Of a DNA stretch of 64,000 nt, positions 1-11,812 are shown one piece after another; within the stretch, counting starts at the first letter, position 1; each line of letters starts with the position of its first letter. The DNA comes from Mesorhabditis belari (lineage: Eukaryota; Nematoda; Chromadorea; Rhabditida; Rhabditidae). The stretch is from contig CAUEEP010000258.1 of NCBI GenBank assembly GCA_958450365.1, positions 1-64,000 on the forward strand, read 5' to 3'. The notes beneath the pieces are model-generated. The model had not been told where the DNA came from and made no database searches. It saw nothing but the letters and a program-made list of their open reading frames with translations. Made by a program: the position numbers and the translations under genes.

Positions 1-54
1 CAACAACAACAGAACAACAACAAACAACAACAATAACAACAACAACAACAAAGC

Positions 55-88
<34 letters not shown>

Positions 89-90
89 CG
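1..90. repeat. CAA trinucleotide repeat in a PAICS intron
   Basis: Near-pure CAA repeat with a few interruptions, ending just before the splice acceptor of the first visible PAICS exon. It therefore lies in the intron that precedes that exon. The repeat runs off the left edge. Confidence 0.9.
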
Positions 91-114
91 AATTGCATTA
101 ATTATTGATTTTAG

Positions 115-2416
115 GATGACGAGAATGACGATCCGCAATGGTCGGATGAGCAGATCATTTCTCGAGAATTCGTCGTAAATGGATTGAAGATTGGTCGAGA
201 AGAGATTTTCCTTCTCAAACGACAAACGAAAACGATTTTTCAAGTTCTAGAAAAAGTTGGTGCACTAATCAAAAGATTAAAATTCAATCTTTTCAGGCCT
301 GGTCACTTTCCGATTGTCAATTGATTGACATGAAAGTCGAATTCGGGGTGACAACAAAGGGGGAAATTGTGCTCGCCGATGTTATTGGTATTAACATATC
401 GATTCTATTTTGTTAAACAAGATAATCTCTAATTTTATATCTAGAAAGCAAAGGTTTCTTAATTTCTATTTAATTTCAGATAATGATTCGTGGCGTGTTT
501 GGCCTGGAGGTGACAAACGACTGCAACTTGACAAACAAATGTATAGGTTGGAAATTGAAAAACTTTAAACTTTATTTAAGAACAGAATTGTCTCAAAGTT
601 GACTGAAAGTTTTGAGGAATTATTTACTCAGAATTTCATTGTAAACGATTTTTTGCTTCAGAGACATGACAGAGGTAACAGCCGAATCTCTACAAGAACT
701 CGTTAAAAACTACGAAAAGGTGAGACCAGTTTGAAAGCTTATACCGTAATCCTACCGTAATCAAACTGTCAGATTGTATTTGATTAGTCAAAATTTTGCT
801 TTATTGATTTAGCCTTGTGATTTCACATCTTACAATCTAACGATCTAACGCATCTAATGATCATCTAATGATACCAACATTGAGCTGATCGAATGAAAAC
901 TGGTAGTTGGATTATAGTATTCTTCTACCGTAATCCAATTACATTATACAACTTACGGCATACTCAGGCATTAATTTCGCATTCTAAAAGCTCGATTTAA
1001 GCTCTATTCAAGCTCTATTGAACCACGTTTCCAGGTAGCCGAGCTAACGGGCGATTGGATTCGTTTCCCAAAGTGTCGAGCACTCATCATTATGGGATCC
1101 ACCGCCGACACGGCGTTTTGCGAGAAAATCGAGAAAAAGTAACAATTCGACATTTTACCAGAAGAGATTCATTAACTTGAAATCCAGAAAAAAAAAACGC
1201 AACCCAAAACTGATTTCCAGTTTGACCCGTTTGGGAGTGATGAAATGCGTTCGCGTCTGCTCGGCTCACAAGGCAACGACAGAGGTTCGTTTTAGTTGCC
1301 ATAGTTTCTTCGAATAGAAGACCGGGTAAAAGAGTATCATCGCGTACTCCTGCGTAGCAGCCCTTTTTAAAATTTCTTTTCTGCATAAAAGCTTTCAATC
1401 AAGTGCTATAGAGCTGGAAAATGGCTCAAAAATCTGTTAGCTCATGTGGTATTTTTGAGTCATTTTCCAGCCCTATAGCACTTCATTGAAAGCTTTTATG
1501 CAGAAAAGAAATTTTAAAAAGGACTGCTACGCAGGAGTACGCGATCATACTCTTTACCCGGTCTTCTATTCGAACAAATACGGTAAAATGAACAAAAATG
1601 ACTATAGAATTATGAGAAATTACCAGAAAACGATAGAGATAATGAAAAAAAAATTCATCTTTATAGGCTCTCCATTTGGTTGCCGAGTACGAGGGTGACG
1701 GAGTGCCGACAGTTGTGATCGCCGTGGCGGGACGCTCGAATGGACTCGGGCCTGTGATTGCTGGGAATTCATTCCTACCGGTACTTCATTCCTAATAAAG
1801 TCCAAAATCTATCCGTTAACTGTAATCCATAGCTTAAAGCATTAAAATCATCAGATTTTCTCTATAAACCCACACTTTCTAGGTGATCAACGCCCCGCCC
1901 GGAGGTCCAGAGTGGATTTCGCAAGACATTTGGTCATCACTACACACTCCATCAGGTACAATTGATAACTGTTGCAGAAGCTAACAAAATGTTAGCGAAT
2001 TTTCAAGTGATTCTTTGGTTTTGTTTAATGGACATGTTCAAATGGCCCGAATAAACAATAAGAACTCAAACAATTGTAGCCAAAATGCACAGAATATTCG
2101 GAAATCTTCTTTCCTCTTTAGATCTTCTAATATACTTCTTTGTAATTCTATTGTACGTGAAATTTTTCGATAACTAATTTTGCATCAGGCCTTGGCTGCA
2201 CAACAGCTCTCGGAGCCGATGAGGCGGCGTTGGCTGGTGCGAAAATCCTCGCCTCGCACGATCACATGGTATTTGGACGGATTCTCTGCGATCAACTCAA
2301 CAATTTTCTTTCAATTTACGTAAGTAAACAATTCAAACATATCTACAAAAGACTGTTTAACGAATTTTAATGATACCGTGTTCCAGTTTCTTGCCTCATT
2401 ACAGTATGACAAGTAA
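115..2416 (+). CDS. PAICS: Bifunctional PAICS (SAICAR synthetase / AIR carboxylase), 3' ten exons
   Basis: De novo purine synthesis enzyme of the cytosol; the AIRC domain carboxylates AIR to CAIR and the SAICAR synthetase domain joins CAIR to aspartate. Exons by eye: 115-255, 297-387, 480-546, 662-719, 1035-1138, 1221-1284, 1667-1780, 1883-1955, 2189-2319, 2387-2416, with phases that join without a shift into 290 residues and a TAA stop. Visible motifs: [13 protein letters not shown] and LIDMKVEFG of SAICAR synthetase, DNDSWRVWP, then the AIRC part with [22 protein letters not shown] and [12 protein letters not shown]. Animal PAICS is about 425 residues, so roughly the first 135 lie upstream of the window. 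All catalytic blocks seen are intact. The introns are short; the one at 1285-1666 holds a foldback element. The 2320-2386 intron could be retained to give a different short tail. Confidence 0.97.
1306..1578. mobile_element. Foldback (MITE-like) element inside a PAICS intron
   Basis: Two arms of about 120 bp, roughly 1308-1430 and 1450-1575, are near-perfect inverted copies; both outer ends carry CGAATAGAAGACCGGGTAAA or its complement. The spacer is about 20 bp, so the transcript of this intron can form a long hairpin. Open frames on either strand here come from the arms and are not genes. No transposase is present. Confidence 0.8.
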
Positions 2417-2456
2417 AGTATTCGAGTAGCAAGACCGGGTGGCTAGAAGGTTCTTC

Positions 2457-2760
2457 AACTGATTGACTTCAACTGATTGACTTTAACTGATTGACTTTAA
2501 CTGATTGACTTTGACTTTAACTGATTGACTTCAACTGATTGACTTCAACTTTATTTTTTAATTTTGATTTTTTATTATTTTGATTTTTTTTTTTGATTTG
2601 ATTGACTTCAACTCATTGACTTCAACTGATTGACTTCAACTGATTGACTTCAACTCATTGACTTCAACTGATTGACTTCAACTCATTGACTTCAACTGAT
2701 TGACTTCAACTGATTGACTTCAACTGATTGACTTCAACTCATTGACTTCAACTGATTGAC
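2457..2760. repeat. 14-bp minisatellite just downstream of PAICS
   Basis: Tandem copies of GATTGACTTCAACT with a T-rich interruption near 2555-2600 and variants with CTCATT or TTTAACT. The array begins about 40 bp after the PAICS stop codon. Confidence 0.9.
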
Positions 2761-3097
2761 TGAAAGATATCCCGTCTTGTAAACTGAATATTTATTCCTG
2801 TATACTGTAACGAGCAAATATAGGTATTCCAAAGGGGGTGGTTACGGTTCCGCCAAATTTTTTTGCACAAAGTACACTTTTTTCAAACGTACAACTTTTA
2901 TAACTTTTCCTACCGTATATACTTTTCCTACGGCTCATCTCATTTGACCACATCCTACTTTTGCCTTTCCCTTGTTTGACCCGTCAAAAGCCAAGTTTGG
3001 ACCTGGTACTGTTGGAAAATCCCTGGTAGACTAATTGTAAGAAAGATAAAAACCTAAAAAATACTTTAGGTTTAAGATTCGATTATCTTTAGAAAGG

Positions 3098-3560
3098 CGA
3101 CAAGAAGTTCACCAGCTAAGCCTTCACTTCGGCATCAATATTTCAAACGTGAAACTCTCCCAAAATCTGATCATTCTTAAAAATTGCTTAATCTGCTTAA
3201 TCAATAATTTTAAAATCTATTATTTATTTGATTTCATGTTGAATATCGCATTTTTTAACGTGGTTTTTCCAAATCTCACAATTTTTCTACACTTCTTTTC
3301 CACACAAATTCCCCCAGACAACATGTTTTCAATTCAACATCAATGCGACAAGAAGTTCACCAGCTAAGCCTTCACTTCGGCATCAATATTTCAAACTCTC
3401 CCAAAAGCTCATCATTCTTCAAAATTGCTTAATCTGCTTAATCAATAGCTTTTATATCTATTATTTATTTGATTTATCGCATTTTTTACGTGGTTTTTCC
3501 AAATCTCACAATTTTTCTACGCTTCTTTTCCACACAAATTCCCCCAGACAACATGTTTTC
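3098..3560. repeat. Direct duplication of about 220 bp
   Basis: Copies at about 3098-3330 and 3345-3560 both begin GCGACAAGAAGTTCACC and end CAGACAACATGTTTTC, differing by small indels. No coding sequence is recognised. The stretch 2770-4180 otherwise holds only AT-rich sequence and a short GAAGAATTGAA repeat near 3805-3845. Confidence 0.8.
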
Positions 3561-4179
3561 ATCAATTCCCCCCAAAAAGTGTAAATAAACATTCAAAATT
3601 TTTGTACTATTTACGACAAAAAATATTAGTCGAAATCCTTTTAGCGCTTTTTTTTTGAAAGATTCCCCCAAGGGAGCTCATCAATGTCAAATGTTTGGAT
3701 GAGAAAAAAAAACATTTTGCAACAATGAACCCGATTTTCGAATAAAATGCTTGAAATGATACGATTTGATTTCTGCGGATAAAAATAGAAGAAATTGCTT
3801 CCAGAATTGAAGAATGAAGAATTGAAGAATGAAGAATTGAAGAAAAGATTGAAGACAAGTCCTTGAATCCAACCCTTGACACTAAATCATTACTATGAGA
3901 GGAATTGAGTGTGCTAGAAGAGGGGCACTCGATCCACCCAAAGTCTATCACTTCCTTATGCCAGTCTATCACTTCCCAAGTCTATCACTTCCTTCCTTAT
4001 GTGATGAGAGAAGTGCTGAGTTGAGTGTGCTTTTTATTTTTGAGCACAAAGCTCATAAAGACTTTTCTGTAATTTCTAGTTCAGCTTCTTGAAATCCCTG
4101 CGTTCTTTTCTGATGATCACAGTTTTCTAAAACGTGTCAAACTTTCTCGGCTACCGTAATCTTGTTTCTAGTTTTTATC

Positions 4180-6130
4180 TAATCAATCTACGTTTATTTT
4201 GATTCTGTGAGGGCTCACAAAAGGATATCGAAAGATTATAAAAAATGAATACAATGGTGGAAAAAAGTATTGAGCTCCCCGATTGTTTTTACTTTTTACT
4301 TCAAAAAAATATCTATCGAAAGCTTTTTGAATCGGTTCTAAATTTCAATAAAACTAGAACTATAAAAAAGAAGAACTAGAGCTAGAAGAAGAGAAGGACT
4401 AGAGCTAGAAGAAGAAAGAAGAAAGAAGGACTAGAACTAGAAGAAGTGACTCTTTTTCAACAAGCCCCCAAAACACACAAGTGTTTTGATGATGGGTCGA
4501 ATTTAATGATTGGATATCTTTGCCGCACAAGTGTTTAGATCACAGTTTTCTAAAACGTTCTCGGGATACCGTAATCTTGTTTCTAGTTTTTATCTAATCA
4601 ATCTACGTTTATTTTGATTCTGTCAGGGCTCACAAAAGGATATCGAAAGATATAAAAAATGGATACAATGGTGGAAAAAAAGTATTGAGCTCCCCAGACT
4701 TTTTTTTACTTTTTACTTCAAAAAAATATCGATCGAAAGCTTTTTGAAACGGTTCTAAATTTCTAGAAACTAGAAGAACTAAGCGGCCTAATGTTATAAA
4801 AGGTTTTGAATTGCAAAGTCGATTTAACGAGAAAAAACATATGTAAACAATATTTGCAAAAACCGGCGGAAAAAAACTATTGAGCAACCTATCGAAAATG
4901 CAATATTTTGTTGGGCCATCTCGGGCTTTAATAATTGCATCTATTCGTTGAGAGGCGACATTCGAATTCCATTCCGAATCTCTTGAACTTTATCCCAAAG
5001 ATCCTTCTTTGAGAAAAAGTGATTTTCTCTTGAATTTCGTTTCACGTGGATCCAAAAATGCTCAATAGGGTTGCAAAGAAGAGAATGAGGTGGGGAATGA
5101 GGTGGAGAACGAGGTGGAGAATGAGGTGGAGAATGAGGTGGAGAACGAGGTAGAATTCAATTCTGTGCTCATTAGTTAGAGCAATTGCCAAAAAACGAAA
5201 GCCGAAAACGAAAGAGCTAGGGTTCTCTGGAAATCCACAGATTCTGAAACTTCTCTTTTTTTAAAAATTCTCTTTAAATTCTTCCTAATTGTTATTATTT
5301 CAAGTTTTTATAGCCAAAAGATAGCAGATAGATTTAAGATTTATGCAGATTTAAGCAGATTTAAGCAGATAAACGTTATGAATGCGAAACCAGCCCGAAT
5401 GGTGAACAAAACGACGATTTGATATCTTCGCTTTTCGGCAAAGATATCAAATCATCAAAACGGCTTTTGTGTTTTGGGGTCTTGTTGAAAGAGTCACTTC
5501 TTCTAGTTCTAGTTCTTCTAGTTTCTAGAAATTTAGAACCGATTCAAAAAGCTTTCGATAGATATTTTTTTTGAAGTAAAAAGTAAAAACAAGTCTGGGG
5601 AGCTCAATACTTTTTTTCCACCATTGTATTCATTTTTTATATCTTTCGATATCCTTTTGTGAGCCCTCACAGAATCAAAATAAACGTAGATTGATTAGAT
5701 AAAAGCTAGAAACAAGATTACGGTAGCCGAGAACGTTTTAGAAAACTGTGATCTAAACACTTGTGCGGCAAAGATATCAAATCATTAAATTCGGCCCATC
5801 ATCAAAACCACTTGTGTGTTTTGGGGGCTTGTTGAAAGAGTCACTTCTTCTAGTTCTAGTTCTTCTCTTCTTCTAGTTCTAGTCCTTCTCTTCTTCTAGC
5901 TCTAGTCCTTCTCTTCTAGCTCTAGTCCTTCTCTTCTTCTAGCTCTAGTCCTTCTCTTCTTCTAGCTCTAGTCCTTCTCTTCTTCTAGTTCTAGTTCTAG
6001 AAATTTAGAACCGTTTCAAAAAGCTTTCGATAGATATTTTCTTTTTGAAGTAAAAAGTAAAAAAAAGTCTGGGGAGCTCAATACTTTTTTTTCCACTACT
6101 GTAGGTTGGATAAAAACTAGAGATAGCGGT
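4180..6130. mobile_element. Cluster of Tc1-like MITEs and inverted repeats
   Basis: A block with ends of the type TACAATGGTGGAAAAAAG recurs in direct order near 4245 and 4665 and inverted near 5625 and 6090. The segment about 4540-4790 is inverted at about 5515-5760, enclosing a transposase remnant. Between blocks lie microsatellites of GAAGAACTAGAGCTA (about 4365-4450, inverted 5850-6000) and of GGAGAATGAGGT (about 5085-5155). Several rounds of insertion of related nonautonomous elements are the simplest reading. Confidence 0.75.
4862..5090 (-). pseudogene. Tc1/mariner transposase C-terminal remnant
   Basis: On the minus strand from about 5090 the frame reads CNPIEHFWIHVKRN, then KKDLWDKVQEIRNGIR, and ends next to a TIR-like sequence near 4862. 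The NPIEH-W motif, followed by a basic stretch and a D-L-W segment, is the end of the DDE domain of Tc1-type transposases. An in-frame TAG interrupts it at about 4945, and the upstream two thirds (both other catalytic acids) are missing and replaced by a microsatellite. It cannot be active. Confidence 0.7.
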
Positions 6131-7038
6131 ACGGCAGCTTTTCGACGTTTTAGAAAACGCAAGAGAAAAATAACGAAATTTTTTTTGGTGCAAAGCTCAT
6201 TTATCAAACGAACTTTATCCATCTAGCACACAAGTTTCCCATTTTCAAGAGCTTACCATAACCATTTCCATTTCCAAGCGAACTCATTCCCCTGTTTTCC
6301 CAATTTTTGTACACCATTCTCGGTCTTTCGTCTCGATTTCTCAATTAAAAAAAAAGTTTCAATTAAAGAAAACTAATTGCTTTTGAGCGTACATCTCATT
6401 AGAAAATCAGTAAAAAAAAGTAATTTCACCGAAAAAATATCACCAATTCTCTTTTTTTTCCTATTTGCAGGTGGAAAAAAAGATTGGGAATTGAGCTGAA
6501 AAATGAAGAGTTCCGGAAAAAAGAATTGTTTGCACTTGGGTATTCTTGAAAAAGCAGAACTTGGAGAGTGATACTAGAGCCTTAGTTGAAAACTTTCTTT
6601 ACTTTTCCTTCCTTAGTTGAAAACTTTCCTTCACTGTTCCCTCCTTAGTTGAAAACTTTCCTTCACTGTTCCTTCCTTAGTTGAAAACTTTCCTTCACTT
6701 CAGTGAAATCCTTCACTATTTACCAATTTTCAAATTTATTGAACATTAAATCATGAAAGCATATTTCATTTTTGATTCTTTCAAGAAAATTTAACAAGAG
6801 TTTGTGATAAATTCGATTTATCACAAACTTCGACCTCCGTGTCACACTTCCACGAGAATTTCTAGACTAGCATCAACGCGAAAGGCAATAATTTTGAAAA
6901 AAGTGACTGTTAAAGTAAAATTGTTTATGTCTTTGATATGTTTTTTTTCTTTTTTAACATTAAATTTGTAAAAAACGAGCTTTAAACTTAGTGATCTATT
7001 GGTTTCGATAAATATTGAACACCATGTAGTTTTCGTAG
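6131..7038. other. AT-rich gene-free stretch with a short tandem repeat
   Basis: No gene is visible. About 6575-6715 repeats CCTTAGTTGAAAACTTTCCT four times with slight variation. The sequence around 6800-6835 is a short palindrome (TTTGTGATAAATCG and its complement). Confidence 0.6.
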
Positions 7039-7243
7039 AGCTACATCAACCCATACAGCTACATCAATCCACCAGATAGAGCTACATCAACCCATACAGC
7101 TACATCAATCCACCAGATAGAGCTACATCAACCCATACAGCTACATCAATCCACCAGATAGAGCTACATCAACCCATACAGCTACATCAATCCACCAGAT
7201 AGAGCTACATCAACCCATACAGCTACATCAATCCACCAGATTT
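7039..7243. repeat. 41-bp minisatellite
   Basis: Five copies of a 41-bp unit that itself contains two related halves, AGCTACATCAACCCATAC and AGCTACATCAATCCACC. The copies are nearly identical, suggesting recent expansion. Confidence 0.92.
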
Positions 7244-8645
7244 ACTCATCGGTTGTAGAAATGTGCATTAAAAACTAAAAACTACAAACGTAAACTAAAA
7301 ACGTAAACTAAAAACGCTTCTAACTTGCTTCAAATCTACGGGATTGACATGATCTATGGTTCGGAGTCATGAGTTTGAATCTCAAGAGCTTTCGAATGGA
7401 CATTGGTTGACGAATAAGCATAAATCAATAGCTGTTGGACATCCAATTGCTTTCCATGCTAAGCTTTCGGTGCACAAATCCAACATTACACATTTAGCAT
7501 TCGTCTCCAGACTTGCAAGTCTACACTTAATCCAACATTACACAACATTACACATTTAGCATTTGTCTCCAGACTTGCAAGCCTACAAGTACAAGTGCAA
7601 GTACAAGTACAAGTACAAGTACTTAATTAAAGCCATTTTCCCAGCACTCTTTTTTTTCCTCCATTTGCCATTAGCTCTTCTCCCGGAATAAACCAAACAT
7701 AAATATTGCCAAGATGTTACCAAGTTCCAAACCAAAATTTGAGTAGGCTTTCTTTGAATAATTATCCCTTTCCATGTTCGTGAGTGCATTGAAAGTTGTC
7801 TCTCGAAAAAGTACAACAATTTCCCCCACGCCAAATCACCCCCTCATCGACATCAGAGTTCAAAATTTTGCCCATCACGAACTTCCTCGATGCCCCACCC
7901 CTGTCACGATTGTTTTCTGGTAGAAAATAATCCACAATTATCCACAATTATCGACAATTACCCTAAAAAAAACCCCCTAATTTGTCTAGATCGAAACTTA
8001 AAAATCTCGTGTTTGTTTTTACTTGAAAATTCCAAATTTTCAGCTAAGACTGCTAATTTTCGAAAATTTAATTGTAAAGAAAGAGATTTTTCGAAAGATT
8101 GGATTAAAAATGGAAATTTCTGAATTTCGCATCATTTCTGAAAGGGATTTTCGAAAATTTAATGGTAAAGAAAGAGGATTTTTCTGAAAGGCATATCTGA
8201 AAGGGCAACCTCATTTGTGAAGGAAAAATTTACACATTTTCCACCAGTCACTAATCGATTTCGGTGTTCAAAAAACGGGTCACCGGCAAATGTCAGCCAT
8301 TTTTTGTGTTGAGTACGGTAATTTCAAATTAAAACAGCCAACGATTCAAAGATTAGCGTTTACCGTTTAGACTTATCGTTTAGACTTATCGCTTGGACTT
8401 ATCGTTCAAAGGAGACAGAGGTTGCGTGCACTTTGCGCTCAAAAATATAAACACATCCCTTTCTGGTACATCGAATACTTGATATCGAAAGAAAAACGAA
8501 GAACTCAGTGCACTAGAAAGAATGTGTTTACATTTTTAAGTACAAAGTATGTCACCAGGATAGTTCGTACGGTAAGTACCACGAGAATGATCTCAAGAAT
8601 AGTAAGAACATTCAATAAGAGAGAAAAAAAGCTCAAACACTGATT
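7244..8645. other. Gene-free AT-rich stretch
   Basis: Holds short tandem repeats (ACAAGT near 7585-7620; CGTTTAGACTTAT near 8365-8405) and a partial duplication of a segment around TTTAGCATTCGTCTCC at 7495 and 7560. Open frames here have no recognisable domain and are probably chance. Confidence 0.45.
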
Positions 8646-8649
8646 TTTG

Positions 8650-9065
8650 TGGATCAGACCTGCAGCGAAAAGGCCAAAAGCTAAGCAAAGACATTGTTTC
8701 TAGTCTGTCTACCGGAAAAGTGATACACTGACCACAGTCCAGTGTGAAATACACATATAATTCGGCTCTCCGAGATGCCAATTCGAATAGTTGCACGGGG
8801 CTTTCATCACTCCAAAGCCATTCGATTTCGTTCCACTGAAAAAGTTCAAGCACCGAAAATGTATAATGTTAAAGTCTGACCATGTTCTGGCCAAGTTAAA
8901 ACCTAAACTGGTTTACGAATCTGGTTCCTAGATCTGAAACTGAATTCTAGGCTAGCTGATGGCACTAGAGTTTGATGGAAACAACCACGTATTTATCCTA
9001 AAAACTCCCCTTCAAGCCAATCCATCCAGAACCGAGGTTTCATTGCAAAATTGCTGTAAAATAGT
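8650..9065 (-). pseudogene. C-type lectin domain fragment, frameshifted
   Basis: After a good acceptor (CTTTTTCAG, about 8844-8836) the minus strand reads WNEIEWLWSDESPV in one frame, then YSNWHLGEPNYMC in the next frame, then returns to the first frame with LDCGQC and ends WPFRCRSDP. This order matches the second half of a C-type lectin domain (W-x-W-D-x-SPV, NW-x-x-GEPN, the C-terminal cysteines and F-x-C). Further upstream, after TTTTACAG at about 9055, FWMDWLEGEF resembles the preceding FW-I-G segment, followed by a stop. At least two frameshifts are needed, so this looks like a decayed copy. The family is expanded in nematodes, secreted, and often linked to host defence. The identification rests on motif order only. 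Confidence 0.5.
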
Positions 9066-9359
9066 TGGTGAAATGCTGGAAATGAAAATTTGAATGTTAT
9101 CAGCAATGAAAGCGTTTTCTTTTGCGTTGTTTATCGAAACAAGACGAGCGCTGACTGGTCGCTTCGTCGTGTTTCATCGTTTATAAGTCAATCTTAAGTG
9201 TTGAACTTCTTTATCGACAATTGTCGACTTACAAGTTTTCCTTTATTATATAGAAATCTATTCTATAGATTTAACCGTAATCTCACTCATAAGCAATAGA
9301 TCCAATCCTGTGATGCGAGATCCCAAAGAGAGCTTTCAAATTGAATCGAGAGTTTTGAA

Positions 9360-9839
9360 TACCGTATTCTCTTTAATAGTAGTGCACCATGAGCGTCGCC
9401 TAAATTGCTTGAAATCTCGAAAAGCGCTTATCAGAACCTATTGATGTGGGGTCGAAAAATGTAGCTGACGATGAGATCTTGTGGGGGATTTGAGTGTTGA
9501 GCTTCTGCAAAAGCTTGGAAACTGTAAAATAGTCATCAACTCGGCTCACCGGGAAATATTAGGGAAATAGATCAGTCTGATAGCCTAACCTGGAACTAGC
9601 CTAACCTGGAATAATATACCGTCTTCTCTCTAATAGTAGTGCACCATGAGCGTCGCCTAGAGTCCTTGAAATCTCGAGAACCACTTATCAGAACCTATTG
9701 ATGTGGGGTCGAAAAATGTAGCTGACGATGAGATTTAGTGGGGGATTTGGGTGTTGAGCTTCTGCAAAAGCTTGGAAACCGTAAAAAGAGTCACCAACTC
9801 GGCTCGCCGGGGTGCACTACTATTAGAGAAAACACGGTA
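9360..9839. mobile_element. Foldback element, TAATAGTAGTGCACC family, copy 1
   Basis: Ends TACCGTATTCTC...TAATAGTAGTGCACC and the complement GGTGCACTACTATTAGAG...CGGTA. The interior is a tandem pair of about 240-bp half units (starting at 9360 and about 9617), each beginning with the TIR sequence. A second copy with the same double structure lies at 33080. No open reading frame for a transposase is seen. Confidence 0.8.
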
Positions 9840-11587
9840 ACACTCGTACCGTTACACATCTCGCTGCAGTTCATCGAGATCTTCTTGATGAGTCGATAAA
9901 GTCAATTGAGATCGGAAACTGAGAAATATAGAATTTTATGGTTTCATGGCTGTTTCAAAAAGCAATTTCCGGAACAGGTCAGGGTCAGGTCATGGTCAGG
10001 GTGAGGCCTAGCTGCAAGACTGATCTACAGAAAGAAAGTGAGCCATTTCATGGACCTAGTCTCCTCCTGGAGACTCCCTATAGCTCCAGAGATCAGAGAT
10101 CTTTCTCACTCACCGATCAAATAAAAGCACAAAAACAATCAAAACGAGAAAGGCAACCACTAAATGTAGATTTCTCTTCAAATCATTTTCTTCTTCAAAT
10201 CATTTCATTTTCAAAATCTACGGTAAAGATACGATTTTTCGGAACAACCGTGTTAAATGACAAAGAGAATAAAGAAATGTTCTTGTTATTGGTTTTCAAT
10301 ACTTGTTTTTATTGTCGTGATTCTTCCCGAACCAACTCTCTAATTGTTTTTGTTCAAAAATGGGATAAAGTTTAGAGAAGAAAATTTGATGTGATTTAAG
10401 CCAGCTCTTCTTGTCATTTTGGATGAAAAGTTACGCTTTGATTTTTGAAAAATTCAAAAATAAACTTAACCAAAAACTTTTTTGACTTCCAGATCGAAAG
10501 TTAGAATTGATAAAAAAGATAAAATGTTGGCATCGTATCGACGTACTGTAATTCTTTTAGATTACAATATTCTACAGTATTTAATCTTTACAGTAGCCTG
10601 TCTATTGTCTATTGTCAACTTTAGTTTTTACGGGGAACACTTCAGGCTATCGAATAGATCTTGAGTGGATTATTCAGTCTTATAAAAGCCAAGAGACAAG
10701 AGACAAGAGTGCGTTTGGTGAGCGTTGGCGTTGGCGTTGGCGCTGGCGCTGGCGCTGGCGCCGGGCGCTGGCGCTGGCGTTGGCGTGCTGGCGTTGGCGT
10801 TGGCGTTGGCGTTGGCGTTGGCATGCTGGCGTTGGGCTAAGCCGTGGCGTGGCGTTGGCGCTGGCGTTGGCGTTGGGTTTCTTTAGATCAAATCAGGCTA
10901 TATTTGATCAAAAGCTTGAAGTTCGTAAGCCAGAAAGAAAGCCAATTTTCGAATTTCCCAATCAAAAGTCCAAAACACAACTTGCTTTTCTTTCTCTTAT
11001 TTACCACTTTTCAACTCATACTTTTCTGATTTTTCGTCTTTTTTTTTTCGGAAATTTGCCAAAGATTTGCGAAAGATTTCCCTCCAGATTACTCAGCATG
11101 TTATTCACAAGTTTTACAGAAAGAAAATCAGCATACTTTTATCACGTTTTTCTGAAAAAAAAAAGAGATTGAACATCATTTCTTTTCCCTTTTCCCAAAA
11201 AAATCGGGGATTTTCCTGTTTTCTTCACTTTTTTTTACATGTTTTTGGTCGTTTTCCAAGAGTACAAAATGGGATTTTTGTGATATTTCGCGATTTCTCG
11301 GTTTTCACTCTAATTTTGCAGTGAGAAGGAGAAAAATCTCCAAAAGAATTGCGTGATGTGAAAAGGAAAAGTGAAGAAGAAAATGGGAAAAGGGAAGACT
11401 TCCTTCAAATGTTGTAGTCAAGGCTGAGCTACAAAAATGACGTCTACTCTTGGCTTGTCACGAGAAAGACAATTTTGGCTTCAAGTTTACGATTCGAGCG
11501 ATTTAGATTACTTTCTAAAAAGTGTCAACTTTCTCGATCACCTTACTCTTGTCTCTAGTTTTCTAGTTTTTTAGATACTACTATCTA
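9840..11587. other. Gene-free stretch with a GC-rich hexanucleotide array
   Basis: No supported gene; a 145-codon open frame from 9938 has no recognisable domain and low-complexity flanks. A GGCGTT/GGCGCT array lies at about 10718-10877 and is described separately. The rest is AT-rich. Confidence 0.4.
10718..10877. repeat. GGCGTT hexanucleotide array
   Basis: Tandem GGCGTT with GGCGCT variants, strongly GC-rich against an AT-rich background. It gives spurious open frames of W-R or P-T dipeptides on both strands. Confidence 0.92.
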
Positions 11588-11812
11588 CAGTACTGGGCAA
11601 TGAAATATCATATTTGAAAAACGATCGTCACTTTCGCGCGTCTGTAACTCCCTTGTATTTGAGTTTAAACTATTAGTATTCTACATTTTCTGAAAGCTCT
11701 TTTCAAGGGCTACACAATGGTAATATTAATATTTAGAAATACGGTAAAGACAAGGGAGTTACAGACGCGCGAAAGTGAAATATCAAATATGATATTTCAT
11801 TGTCCAGTAGTG
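11588..11812. mobile_element. 225-bp TA-flanked MITE (GCAATGAAATATCATATTTG family), copy 1
   Basis: TA duplications at 11586-11587 and 11813-11814 bracket inverted ends CAGTACTGGGCAATGAAATA and its imperfect complement. Inside, TCTGTAACTCCCTTG near 11643 is inverted near 11755. A second copy is at 26950. Confidence 0.85.

Noticed and set aside
1090..1398. 102-codon minus frame
   Set aside because: It runs antisense through two PAICS exons and the foldback element; the plus-strand exons explain the sequence.
6000..7300. Possible CRISPR-like regular repeats (41-bp units)
   Set aside because: Units are contiguous without unique spacers and the genome is eukaryotic; it is a minisatellite.
10612..11172. 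186-codon plus frame, the second longest in the window
   Set aside because: Its core is the GGCGTT array; the rest is AT-rich with no domain.
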